This document shows positions 24,691-32,979 of a stretch of 64,000 bases of DNA, in pieces. The first letter of the stretch is position 1; every line of letters starts with the position of its first letter. Made by a program: the position numbers and the translations under genes. Origin of the DNA: Streptomonospora alba (GTDB lineage: Bacteria; Actinomycetota; Actinomycetes; Streptosporangiales; Streptosporangiaceae); the NCBI RefSeq assembly GCF_000826685.1, contig NZ_JROO01000027.1:62001-126000 (forward strand). The letters are read 5' to 3'. The notes below the pieces were generated by a model that searched no databases, was not told where the DNA came from, and was given only the letters and a program-made list of their open reading frames with translations.

Positions 24691-24701
24691 AGGCGGGGCG
24701 C

Positions 24702-24744
24702 CCGGTGAGCGCACGGCTGGGTACCCCCGGCGTGCGCTCACCGG
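24702..24744. terminator. Bidirectional hairpin between convergent ArsR-SRPBCC and ROK genes
   Basis: Perfect 14-bp stem CCGGTGAGCGCACG (24702-24715) with CGTGCGCTCACCGG (24731-24744) and a 15-base loop. It lies between two converging genes, so it can end transcription from both sides. Confidence 0.7.
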
Positions 24745-24755
24745 AGGCGCTGCGC

Positions 24756-26036
24756 TCAGGTGCCGACCGGGCGTGGGGCGGCTCGTTCCGGGCGGGTGTC
24801 GCCGGGGATGCGGGTGCCGGGCTGGAGCGGAACCAGCTCCGACTGCAGGACCATGGTGGCCGCGCCGATGGCCGGGGCCGTGGCGGCCGAGGTGGAGATC
24901 TGCACGGCGACCGGGTGGGTGGCGCGGGAGAAGAACGCGCGGTCCAGCTCCTCCCGGACGACGGGCAGATACATCGAGCCTGCCACGGCCAGGCTCTGGC
25001 CGGTGAGCACGACGCGGTCCAGGTCGAGCACGTTGGCCAGGGTGCGGGTGGCCACCGCCAGGTAGCGCGCGGCGCGATCCACGATCGCGCGGGCGCCGGG
25101 CTCGCCGCGGCGCGCCGCGCGGGCCACGGCGGCGAAGTCGGCGGCCACCGAGGAGTGGCCGCGCCCGCCCGCCTCGTCCAGTCCCGCGGCCCGGGCGACC
25201 GCCGTGTCGGCGCGCGCCCGGGCGACGACCGCTGCCGGGCCGGCCAGGACCTCGGTGCACCCGCGCGCCCCGCACCAGCACTCGGGACCGTCGGGGTCCA
25301 GGCAGATGTGCCCGATCTCGCCGGCGTTGCCGCTGCTGCCGTGGTAGGGGATGCCGTTGATGAGGATGCCCGAGCCGATCCCCGTGCAGACGTAGACGGC
25401 GGCGAAGGTCGAGGAGCCGCTGACCGCGCCGGACCAGTACTCCCCCAGCGCCGCGGCGGTGGCGTCGTTGCCGAGCACGACCGGCAACCCGGTGGCGCGC
25501 CGCACCTCCTGGTCCAGCGGGAAGTCCTCCCAGTGCCGCATGATCGGCGGGGCCGGGCCCATTCCGGCGGCGGGGGTGAGCGGTCCCGGCGAGACCAGGC
25601 CGATGCCCAGCACACGCTCCTCGTCGACGCCCACGCCCTCGATCAGGGTGGCGACCTCGGCGGCCATGCGCTCCACGACCGCGGGCGGGTCGTCGGTGCC
25701 GGCGCCCGCGCGGGTCATGCGGGCGACGACGGAGCCGCCGAGGTCGGTGAGCACGTAGGCGATGCCGGAGTGGTCCAGGTGCACCCCCACGGCGTAGCGC
25801 GAGGACTGGTTGAGCTGGAGCAGCACGCGCGGTTTGCCGCCGGTGGACTCGGCGCGGCCGGTTTCGACCACCAGGCCGTCCTCGATGAGCTTGCGGACCA
25901 CGGTGGAGATGGTCGCGCCGGTGAACCCCGTGGCCTGGATGAGGCCGACGCGGCTGATGGTGCCCGCGGCGCGGATCACGTCGAGTACCGCCGCCCGGCT
26001 GCTCGCATGCGGTATGGCCCGAGCCGGCGCGCCCAC
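24756..26036 (-). CDS. ROK-family transcriptional regulator
   Basis: A 426-residue regulator. Residues about 8-65 form a winged helix (RAAVLDVIRAAGTISRVGLIQATGFTGATISTVVRKLIEDGLV). The rest is a ROK sugar-kinase-like domain with an ATP-type loop (AVGVHLDHSGIAYVLTDL), LGIGLVSPGPL, VVLGNDATAAALGEYWSG, and the zinc motif CWCGARGCTE preceded by a His. Such proteins bind sugars or sugar phosphates and control carbohydrate genes. The GTG start at 26036 has GGAGG six bases upstream. It is divergent from the secreted hydrolase gene and may regulate it (inference). Confidence 0.9.
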   Translation of the reverse strand: MGAPARAIPHASSRAAVLDVIRAAGTISRVGLIQATGFTGATISTVVRKLIEDGLVVETGRAESTGGKPRVLLQLNQSSRYAVGVHLDHSGIAYVLTDLGGSVVARMTRAGAGTDDPPAVVERMAAEVATLIEGVGVDEERVLGIGLVSPGPLTPAAGMGPAPPIMRHWEDFPLDQEVRRATGLPVVLGNDATAAALGEYWSGAVSGSSTFAAVYVCTGIGSGILINGIPYHGSSGNAGEIGHICLDPDGPECWCGARGCTEVLAGPAAVVARARADTAVARAAGLDEAGGRGHSSVAADFAAVARAARRGEPGARAIVDRAARYLAVATRTLANVLDLDRVVLTGQSLAVAGSMYLPVVREELDRAFFSRATHPVAVQISTSAATAPAIGAATMVLQSELVPLQPGTRIPGDTRPERAAPRPVGT

Positions 26037-26395
26037 GTGCAACCTCCGCTTCACCTTCCGTCGCGGTCCGGCGCAGCGCGGCCGACCCGCCCGGATGCCT
26101 CCGGCACCCGCGCAGTCTACCGCCGCTCCCGCCGCACCGGGCTGAACGGGCACGGCGGCCGCGTCCGAGCGTCCCGGGTTCCGGGGCAGCCGCGCCCGCA
26201 CCCGGGCGCGGCCTGTCGCCGCCCGTCGCGGGCGCAAACGGCGTGCGCGCTTTCCGCCGGCGGGCATCGGTAAAACGACCCGTATCACCGCAAGGCCCGT
26301 TGACGCCCTTTCCGCGATGCTGAATATTCAATTGTCAGGCGCCGGAAAACCGCCGGACGACAATTCCCCCGGCACAGCTCTTAAGGAGCAGTGAT
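26037..26395. promoter_or_regulatory. Divergent promoter region between ROK regulator and secreted hydrolase
   Basis: About 360 bp. A TTGACG (26300-26305) and a TATTCA (26325-26330), 19 bp apart, are a possible rightward promoter for the hydrolase. AAGGAG at 26383 is its ribosome site. I saw no clear operator palindrome. Confidence 0.45.
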
Positions 26396-27235
26396 ATGCG
26401 ACAGCGAAACCTCGCCCACCGGATTTCGGCCGCACTCATCGCGTTATCGGCCGCCGCAGCCCTGCTCGCAGGCTCGGCGGTGCCCGCATCGGCCGCCGGT
26501 ACCGGCCCCTTTAACGCCGAATACACCACCACCTTCAGGCTCGACGACCACACGATCTACCGTCCCGCGAACCTGCCCGAGGACGAGCGCCTGCCCATCG
26601 TCGTCTGGGGCAACGGCGCGTGCCGGGCCGACGGCACGATGTTCGAGAATTTCCTGCTGGAGATCGCCTCGCACGGTTTCCTGGTGATCGCCAACGGCCG
26701 CCCGGGCGGGTCCGGCAGCACCGACTCCGACATGCTCACCGAGGCGATCGACTGGGCCGTCGAGGAGGACGACCGGTGGTTCAGCAGCTACCGGGGACAC
26801 CTCGACACCGACGCGATCGCCGTCATGGGGCAGTCCTGCGGCGGCATCGAGGCCTACGAGGCCTCCGACGACGACCGCGTGGACACCACGGTGCTGTGGA
26901 ACAGCGGCATGCTCAGCGACCTGGACAACTGGCGCCTGCGCCGACTGGAGGCGCCCATCGCCTACTTCACCGGCGGTGAGAGCGACATCGCCCACGAGAA
27001 CGCGCTGGACGACTGGGACCGGATCCCGTCGGAGCTGCCGGCGTTCCTGGGCAGCCTCGACGTGGGCCACACCGGAACGTTCGGCGAGCCCAACGGCGGC
27101 GAGTACGGCCGGGTGGGCGCCGAGTGGCTGAAGTGGCAGCTCAAGGGCGACCAGCAGGCCCGCCAGGAGTTCGTCGGGTCCGACTGCGGCCTCTGCTCGG
27201 GTGACTGGGAGGTCCGGCAGAGGAACCTGCAGTAG
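26396..27235 (+). CDS. Secreted alpha/beta-hydrolase (dienelactone-hydrolase/cutinase-like)
   Basis: A 279-residue exported enzyme. Residues 1-34 are a Sec signal peptide (basic start, hydrophobic core, cut near PASAA). The mature part has an alpha/beta-hydrolase plan: oxyanion loop VVWGNGACR, nucleophile Ser147 in GQSCGG, acid in TGGESDIAHENAL and His in LDVGHTGTFGE. Two C-terminal cysteines (CGLC) may form a disulfide. It would hydrolyse an extracellular ester or lactone; the substrate is unknown. The ATG at 26396 follows TTAAGGAG. Codon 17 is TTA (26444-26446), a rare leucine codon in high-GC actinomycetes, so bldA control is possible. Confidence 0.85.
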   Translation: MRQRNLAHRISAALIALSAAAALLAGSAVPASAAGTGPFNAEYTTTFRLDDHTIYRPANLPEDERLPIVVWGNGACRADGTMFENFLLEIASHGFLVIANGRPGGSGSTDSDMLTEAIDWAVEEDDRWFSSYRGHLDTDAIAVMGQSCGGIEAYEASDDDRVDTTVLWNSGMLSDLDNWRLRRLEAPIAYFTGGESDIAHENALDDWDRIPSELPAFLGSLDVGHTGTFGEPNGGEYGRVGAEWLKWQLKGDQQARQEFVGSDCGLCSGDWEVRQRNLQ

Positions 27236-27270
27236 GAGGCACGGTCCCCCGTCCGACCGGCTCCGCTCAG

Positions 27271-27329
27271 GGGCCGGCGAGCGCACCTCCCCTCGGCCGT
27301 CCGCGACCGAAGCGCTCGCCGGCCCTTTT
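27271..27329 (+). terminator. Intrinsic terminator after the secreted hydrolase gene
   Basis: GGGCCGGCGAGCGC (27271-27284) pairs perfectly with GCGCTCGCCGGCCC (27312-27325), followed by TTTT. The 27-base loop is GC-rich and may pair further. Confidence 0.8.
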
Positions 27330-27374
27330 CGCACGGAATTCGCGGAGCGTTTATGGGAAACGACCTGCACTGAT

Positions 27375-27394
27375 CCATGGGAGCCCTCCCATGG
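27375..27394. promoter_or_regulatory. CelR/CebR-type operator
   Basis: CCATGGGAGCCCTCCCATGG has 9-bp perfect arms around CC. Its core TGGGAGCCCTCCCA (27378-27391) differs at one central position from the TGGGAGCGCTCCCA box bound by the cellobiose-responsive LacI-type repressors CelR (Thermobifida) and CebR (Streptomyces). It lies 136 bp upstream of the sugar dehydrogenase start. No celR gene is in the window. Confidence 0.8.
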
Positions 27395-27529
27395 AAGGCG
27401 GAACATCCCTGGCGGCGGAGCGCTATACCGGTTTACCCTCGTGGCTGCAATGACCACTCCGAGCGAGGTGGCACACACTGGGGGATTCGCGTGCCGAGTG
27501 GGTGGATTCCGTATTCCCAGGAGCCGAAA

Positions 27530-29116
27530 ATGTCGAACCACCGATGGGCGCGGCGGGTATCCGCGGCGGCGAGCGCGCTCGCCTTCGCGGCGCTGACCCT
27601 GGCCGCGCCCGCCGCCGCCGACGAGACCGCGGGCTCGGGCGCGCAGACGCCCGCCTCCGCCTCCTCCGCCCAGGCTCAGCTCCCGCTGGAGCGGCTACAG
27701 GTCACCAGCACGCGCACCGACGCCGACCGCCTCGGACGACCGACCGACATCGAGTCGGCCGGCGACGGCAGCGGGCGGATGCTCATCACGGAGAAGGAAG
27801 CCGGTGCGGTCCGCGTCTACCACCCCGACACCGGGCTCGCCGCCGACCCGCTGCTCGACATCGGCGACCGCATCACCAGCGAAGGCAACGAGCAAGGGCT
27901 GCTGGGTATCGCCACCCCGCCCGACTTCGGGAACGATCCCGAGCTCTACGTCGCCTACACCAGTGCCGACGAAGGAACCCTCACTCTCTCGCGCTTCCCG
28001 ATGGAGAGCCCTGACCAGGCGAGCGTTCCCGCCGACGGCGAAGAGGTGCTGCTGACCGAGGAGCACAGCGAGTACACCAACCACAACGGCGGCGAGGTGG
28101 AGTTCGGCCCCGACGGCCACCTCTTCTGGAGCCTGGGCGACGGCGGCAACGCCGGGGACAGCCTGGACAACGGGCAGGACCTCACCACGCTGCTGGGCAC
28201 CATCGTGCGGCTGGACGTCGGCGACTCCTGCGCCGACGCCTACTGCGTGCCCGAGGACAACCCGTTCGTCTCCGTGCCCGACGCCCGCCCGGAGATCTGG
28301 GCCTACGGCCTGCGCAACGCCTGGCGCTTCTCCTTCGACCCGGCGGACGGGTCGATGTGGATCGCCGACGTCGGCCAGGGCAGCTGGGAGGAGGTCAACC
28401 ACCTGCCGGCGGGAGAGGGCGGCGCCAATTTCGGCTGGCCCTGCCGCGAGGGGCCCGACGAGTTCGACGCCGAGCGCTGCGAGACCGGGGCCGACTACAC
28501 CGACCCGGCGTTCTCCTACGACCACCAGGACGGCAACTGCTCGGTCACCGGCGGCGTGGTCTACCGCGGCGGCGAGTACGCCGACATCGCCGACGGGACC
28601 TACGTCATGACCGACTACTGCAGCGCCAACACCTGGGGCATCCGGCCCACGGGCGACGGGGAGTACGCCACCGAGCCTATCGGGGAGCTGCCCATCCAGG
28701 TCACCGCGTTCGGCGCGGACGCCTCCGGCGAGCTGTACGCGGTCACCGACCTGCCCGGCGGCCTGCACCGCGTCGGCTTCGAGGCCCTTCCTCCGCCCGT
28801 GTACTGCACCGTCGACTACAGCGTGGACAGCGACTGGGGCGAGGGGTTCACCGCGTCGGTGGAGGTGACCAACACCGGCGAGGATCCCGTCGACGGCTGG
28901 ACCGCGGAGTGGGACTACCCCGGCGACCAGGAGGTCACCAACGCCTGGCAGGCCGAGGTCACCCAGGAGGGGGCCACGGTTTCGGCGAGCGACCTGGGAT
29001 GGAACAGCGTGATCCCGGCGGGCGGGACTCGGCGCTTCGGCGTCCAGGCGACGTTCTCCGGTGACAACCCCCCGCCTGAGGAGTTCCGGGTCAACGGGTC
29101 GGTCTGCGAGGGCTGA
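27530..29116 (+). CDS. Secreted PQQ-type glucose/sorbosone dehydrogenase with C-terminal CBM2
   Basis: A 528-residue exported protein: signal peptide (about residues 1-31), a glucose/sorbosone dehydrogenase beta-propeller (about 45-420) and a family 2 carbohydrate-binding module (about 425-528). The propeller keeps GRPTDIESAGDGSGRMLITEKE, the EGNEQGLLGIA and NHNGGEVEFGPDGHLFWSLGDGG segments, and ARPEIWAYGLRNAWRFSFDP, typical of soluble PQQ sugar dehydrogenases. The CBM2 shows the terminal Cys pair and the exposed Trps (DGWTAEWDY, NAWQAEV, LGWNSVIPAGG). It would oxidise sugars at the surface of cellulose, possibly feeding electrons to LPMOs (inference). The ATG at 27530 follows AGGAG. The upstream CelR-type box suggests induction by cellobiose. 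Confidence 0.88.
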   Translation: MSNHRWARRVSAAASALAFAALTLAAPAAADETAGSGAQTPASASSAQAQLPLERLQVTSTRTDADRLGRPTDIESAGDGSGRMLITEKEAGAVRVYHPDTGLAADPLLDIGDRITSEGNEQGLLGIATPPDFGNDPELYVAYTSADEGTLTLSRFPMESPDQASVPADGEEVLLTEEHSEYTNHNGGEVEFGPDGHLFWSLGDGGNAGDSLDNGQDLTTLLGTIVRLDVGDSCADAYCVPEDNPFVSVPDARPEIWAYGLRNAWRFSFDPADGSMWIADVGQGSWEEVNHLPAGEGGANFGWPCREGPDEFDAERCETGADYTDPAFSYDHQDGNCSVTGGVVYRGGEYADIADGTYVMTDYCSANTWGIRPTGDGEYATEPIGELPIQVTAFGADASGELYAVTDLPGGLHRVGFEALPPPVYCTVDYSVDSDWGEGFTASVEVTNTGEDPVDGWTAEWDYPGDQEVTNAWQAEVTQEGATVSASDLGWNSVIPAGGTRRFGVQATFSGDNPPPEEFRVNGSVCEG

Positions 29117-29202
29117 CCCAGGATTCACGGGCTCACGGGCTCCCGGGCGCGTCCCGGCGGGCTCCGGGGGCCAGGACCGGCTACGGGGCGGTCCGAACGG
29201 CG

Positions 29203-29241
29203 ACGCCGGCATACCCGCGCGCGGCGCGGGGGTGCCGGCGT
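29203..29241 (+). terminator. Long hairpin after the CBM2 dehydrogenase gene
   Basis: ACGCCGGCA (29203-29211) pairs with TGCCGGCGT (29233-29241), and CCCGCGC with GCGCGGG inside. There is no T-run after it. It sits about 90 bp downstream of the stop codon. Confidence 0.6.
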
Positions 29242-29290
29242 TCGTCATGCGACCATGACGTGGGCCTTGCCGTAGGGCGAAAGCCTCGAT

Positions 29291-29319
29291 TGACTTACTT
29301 TATTCGCTGACGTAAGAAT
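29291..29319 (+). promoter_or_regulatory. Candidate promoter of the mannoside operon
   Basis: TTGACT (29291-29296), a 17-bp spacer and TAAGAA (29314-29319) give a sigma70-type promoter about 100 bp before the beta-mannosidase start. CTTAC (29295-29299) and GTAAG (29313-29317) form a small inverted repeat straddling the spacer that could be a repressor site. This is an AT-rich patch in GC-rich surroundings. Confidence 0.55.
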
Positions 29320-29417
29320 CTCTCCGAGCCCCGAGATCCGCCGGCGAGCCCCGGCGCCCCGCCGACACCCTTCCACCCCTGCCGCCCGCGGCGGCCCCAG
29401 CCTGGAGTGATGCGCAG

Positions 29418-31916
29418 ATGAAGCGTCAGACCCTGCACGAGGACTGGCTGCTGTCCACGACGGCAGGACCGGTGCCCGAGGAGATCGCCGGGCGCAGCGT
29501 CCCGGCGCAGGTGCCCGGGAGCGCGCACACCGACCTGCTCGCCGCCGGCCTCATCGGCGATCCCTATCTCGACACCGCCGAGACCGGCCTCGCCTGGGCC
29601 CACCGCACGGCGTGGCGCTACACGCTCACCTTCGACGCCGCGGCGCCGCAGCCCGGCGAGCGGGTCGACCTGGCCTTCGACGGGCTCGACACCGTCGCCA
29701 CCGTGCACCTCAACGGCCACCGGCTGGGCAGCACCGCCAACATGCACCGCGCTTACCGCTTCGACGTCCGCGAGGCGCTGCGCGGCGGCGCGAACGAACT
29801 CACCGTCGACTTCTTCCCCGCGCTGGACTACGCCGAGCAGGAGCGCGAACGTCTGGGCCACCGCCCGCACACCAACGCCCACCCCTACAACATGGTCCGC
29901 AAGATGGCCTGCTCCTTCGGCTGGGACTGGGGCCCCGACCTGCAGACGGCCGGCATCTTCAAACCGGTGCGGCTGGAGCGGTGGAAGCGCGCCCGGATCA
30001 CCGGCGTGCGCCCGCTGATCACCGTCGACGAACACGGCACCGGCCGTGTCGAGGCGCATGTCGGCATCGAGCACGCCGAGAGCGGCGGCACGGGCGCGGA
30101 CCTGGTCGTCACGGCGCGCGCGGGCGGAGTGGAGACCCGCGTCGGCGTGCCCGCCGGGGCGAGCGAGGCGGTGGCCGTGGTCGAGGTGCCCGACGCGCGG
30201 TTGTGGTGGCCGGCCGGCTACGGGGACCAGCCGCTCTACGACCTCGATGTCACACTCTCCGCGGCGCCCGGCGCCGCGGAGCCGGAGGCCGGCCTGGACG
30301 CCGCGCACCGGCGGATCGGGTTCCGCACGGTGACCGTGGACACCTCCCCCGACGAGTTCGGCGAGCGCTTCGTCGTCACGGTCAACGGCCGGCTCGTCGC
30401 GGTCAAGGGCGCCAACTGGATCCCCGACGACCACTTCCTCACCCGCATCACCCGCGAGCGGCTCCAGCGCCGTGTCGACCAGGCGCTGGGCGCCCACATG
30501 AACATGCTGCGGGTGTGGGGCGGCGGCGTCTACGAGACCGAGGACTTCTACGACGTCTGCGACGAGCGCGGTGTGCTGGTGTGGCAGGACTTCGCGCTGG
30601 CCTGCGCCGCCTACCCCGAGGAGGAGCCGCTGGCCGCGGAGTTCGAGGCCGAGGCGCGCGAGAACGTCGCGCGGCTGTGCTCGCACCCCTCGCTGGCGGT
30701 GTGGAACGGCGGCAACGAGAACCTGTGGGGCTTCGCCGACTGGGGCTGGCAACAGGAGCTGGACGGCCGAACGTGGGGCGAGCACTACTACTACGAGCTG
30801 TTCCCGCGCGTGGTCGCCGAGCTCGACCCCACCCGGCCCTACGTCGAGGGCAGCCCGTGCAGCCCCGGCCACCGGCCCGGCGGGGTGCATCCCAACGACC
30901 CCGACCACGGCTGCCGCCACGAGTGGGACGTGTGGAACCAGTCGGACTACACGCATTACCGCACCACGGTGCCGCGCTTCTGCGCCGAGTTCGGCTTCCA
31001 GGGCCCGCCCACCTGGAGGACCCTGACCACCTGGATCCACGACTCCCCGCTCACGCCCACCTCGCCGGCGTTCCTGCTGCACCAGAAGGCCAACGACGGC
31101 AACGGCAAGCTGCACCGCGGGCTGGAGGGCCACCTGCCGGTGCCCGAGGACTTCGCCGACTGGCACTGGGCCACCCAGCTCAACCAGGCGCGGGCCGTCG
31201 CCTTCGGCGTCGAGCACTTCCGGTCGTGGTGGCCGCGCACCTCCGGCACGCTCGTGTGGCAGCTCAACGACTGCTGGCCGGTGACCTCGTGGGCCGCGGT
31301 CGACGGCGACGAGCGCCCCAAACCGCTTTACTACGCCCTGCGCCACGCCTACGCGCCGCGCCTGCTCACCTTCCAACCGCGCGATGGCGGGCTCGCTCTG
31401 GTCGCGGTCAACGACACCGACGAGGACTGGAGCGGCCATGTGCACCTCCAGCGGCAGGACTTCGCAGGCGAGGCGCTGGACGCGGCTAGGATCGAGCTGG
31501 CCGCAGGAGCCCGGTCCGCCGTCCGACTGGAGGTTCCCGGCTCCCTGAGCACCCCGGCCGACCCGAGCAAGGAGCTACTCGTGGCCGCCACCGACGACGC
31601 GCGCACCGTGCACACCTTCGGCGAGGATCCCGAACTGGCCTACGACCCCGACCCCCTCAGCGCGGTGGCCACCGCCGTGCCCGAGGGCTACCGGGTCGAC
31701 GTGCGGGCGCGGGGTTTCGCCCGCGACGTCGCGATCCTGGCCGACCGGGTCGCGCCCGACGCCGTGGTCGACGACATGCTGGTGCCGATGACGGCCGGGG
31801 AGACGCGCTCGTTCACCGTGCGCACCGGCGCCCGCATAGCGCCCGAAGAGCTGACCGGTCCGCTGGTACTGCGCTGCGCAAACGGACTGGTCGCGCACGC
31901 GGCCGGCGCTGCATGA
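29418..31916 (+). CDS. GH2 beta-mannosidase
   Basis: An 832-residue cytosolic glycoside hydrolase family 2 enzyme releasing mannose from the non-reducing end of beta-mannosides. The jelly-roll N-terminal domain includes MACSFGWDWGPDLQTAGIFKPV, and the TIM barrel includes RVWGGGVYETEDFYDVCDERGVLVWQDF. The acid/base is Glu434 in WNGGNEN and the nucleophile is Glu524 in FCAEFGFQG. It ends with the usual C-terminal beta-domains. There is no signal peptide, so it acts on imported oligosaccharides. Its stop overlaps the ATG of the next gene (ATGA), and it heads the mannose operon. No sugar transporter gene is visible next to it. Confidence 0.93.
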   Translation: MKRQTLHEDWLLSTTAGPVPEEIAGRSVPAQVPGSAHTDLLAAGLIGDPYLDTAETGLAWAHRTAWRYTLTFDAAAPQPGERVDLAFDGLDTVATVHLNGHRLGSTANMHRAYRFDVREALRGGANELTVDFFPALDYAEQERERLGHRPHTNAHPYNMVRKMACSFGWDWGPDLQTAGIFKPVRLERWKRARITGVRPLITVDEHGTGRVEAHVGIEHAESGGTGADLVVTARAGGVETRVGVPAGASEAVAVVEVPDARLWWPAGYGDQPLYDLDVTLSAAPGAAEPEAGLDAAHRRIGFRTVTVDTSPDEFGERFVVTVNGRLVAVKGANWIPDDHFLTRITRERLQRRVDQALGAHMNMLRVWGGGVYETEDFYDVCDERGVLVWQDFALACAAYPEEEPLAAEFEAEARENVARLCSHPSLAVWNGGNENLWGFADWGWQQELDGRTWGEHYYYELFPRVVAELDPTRPYVEGSPCSPGHRPGGVHPNDPDHGCRHEWDVWNQSDYTHYRTTVPRFCAEFGFQGPPTWRTLTTWIHDSPLTPTSPAFLLHQKANDGNGKLHRGLEGHLPVPEDFADWHWATQLNQARAVAFGVEHFRSWWPRTSGTLVWQLNDCWPVTSWAAVDGDERPKPLYYALRHAYAPRLLTFQPRDGGLALVAVNDTDEDWSGHVHLQRQDFAGEALDAARIELAAGARSAVRLEVPGSLSTPADPSKELLVAATDDARTVHTFGEDPELAYDPDPLSAVATAVPEGYRVDVRARGFARDVAILADRVAPDAVVDDMLVPMTAGETRSFTVRTGARIAPEELTGPLVLRCANGLVAHAAGAA

Positions 31917-32791
31917 GCCCTTCGCCGGACGCCGCCGCCGCGGCGGGCGCGATCGGGCTGGTGCTGGCGCGGCCGGCCCACCTGCTCAGCGTCGAGCCGT
32001 TCTTCATGGAGTTCATCGGCGGGATCGAGGAGCGCTTGGCCCGGCGCGACATGTCGGTGCTGCTGCACATCGTCGCCGATCAGCGGGCCGAGCTGGAGGC
32101 CTACCGCCGCTGGGCGGCGCGGGGACTGGTCGACGCGGTGGCCGTGGTCAACCTGACCGCGGGCGACGAGCGGCCGGGCGTGCTGGCCGAGCTGGGGCTG
32201 CCCGCGGTGCTCGTAGGCACGTGGGAGGGCGCCCCGGACGCTCCGTCCGTGCGCACCGACGACGCCGCTCCGGTGCGCGAGGCGCTGCGGCACCTGCTGG
32301 ACCTGGGCCACCGCCGCGTGGCCCGGGTCAGCGGGCCCACCACCCTCCTGCACACCCACAAGCGCACCGCGGCGCTGGAGGAGGGGTGCCGCGAAGCCGG
32401 CGTGGAGCCGCCGATCGTCGTGGAGGGCGACTACTCCGCAGAGTCCGGGGCCGAGCTGACCGAAGCGCTGCTGCGGCGGCCGGACGCGCCCACGGCCGTC
32501 CTCTACGACAACGACGTCATGGCGGTGGCGGGCCTGCAGGCGGCCACGGAGCTGGGCGTGCCGGTGCCCGAGCGGGTGAGCCTGGTGGCCTGGGACGACT
32601 CCACGCAGTGCCGGCTCTCCTCGCCGCCGCTGACCACGATGAGCGTGGACGTCCACCAGTACGGGATCACCGTGGCCGAGTCGGTCCTGGAGGCCGCCGC
32701 CGGCGCGCCGGTGGCCGAGCGCTGGTCGCCGGCCGCTCGCATCACCCCGCGCGGCAGCACGGCCCGCCCGGTAGTGCACGCTGCCGTGTAG
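31913..32791 (+). CDS. LacI-type ligand-binding protein lacking the DNA-binding domain
   Basis: A 292-residue protein that begins (after about 12 residues) exactly where LacI repressors leave the hinge helix, at AIGLVLARPAHLLSVEPFF. The whole periplasmic-binding-protein-like core follows, with VLVG, LLDLGHRRVARVSGP, PTAVLYDNDVMAVAGLQAATELG and VSLVAWDDSTQCRLSSPPLTTM. The roughly 60-residue helix-turn-helix region is absent. The start ATG overlaps the mannosidase stop, and no HTH coding sequence exists in any frame upstream. It is closely similar to the full repressor encoded next. It may bind the same sugar and modulate that repressor by heterodimerising (inference). Confidence 0.85.
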   Translation: MSPSPDAAAAAGAIGLVLARPAHLLSVEPFFMEFIGGIEERLARRDMSVLLHIVADQRAELEAYRRWAARGLVDAVAVVNLTAGDERPGVLAELGLPAVLVGTWEGAPDAPSVRTDDAAPVREALRHLLDLGHRRVARVSGPTTLLHTHKRTAALEEGCREAGVEPPIVVEGDYSAESGAELTEALLRRPDAPTAVLYDNDVMAVAGLQAATELGVPVPERVSLVAWDDSTQCRLSSPPLTTMSVDVHQYGITVAESVLEAAAGAPVAERWSPAARITPRGSTARPVVHAAV

Positions 32792-32979
32792 GGGCGGCGC
32801 CCGGCGCCGGTCCTGTCCGTGCCCCGGCCTCGGGAGGCGCTAGATTTGCCGGTGCCGGGGGTTGGTCCGCGTGTGCCGGGGTACCTCCGACCGGGCCGGT
32901 GGGCACGGACCGGCTCCTGCCGGTACGGCGCGGCCGCAGCCGGTACCGTCGGTCCGCCGAGTCGCAAAGGAAGTTCACC

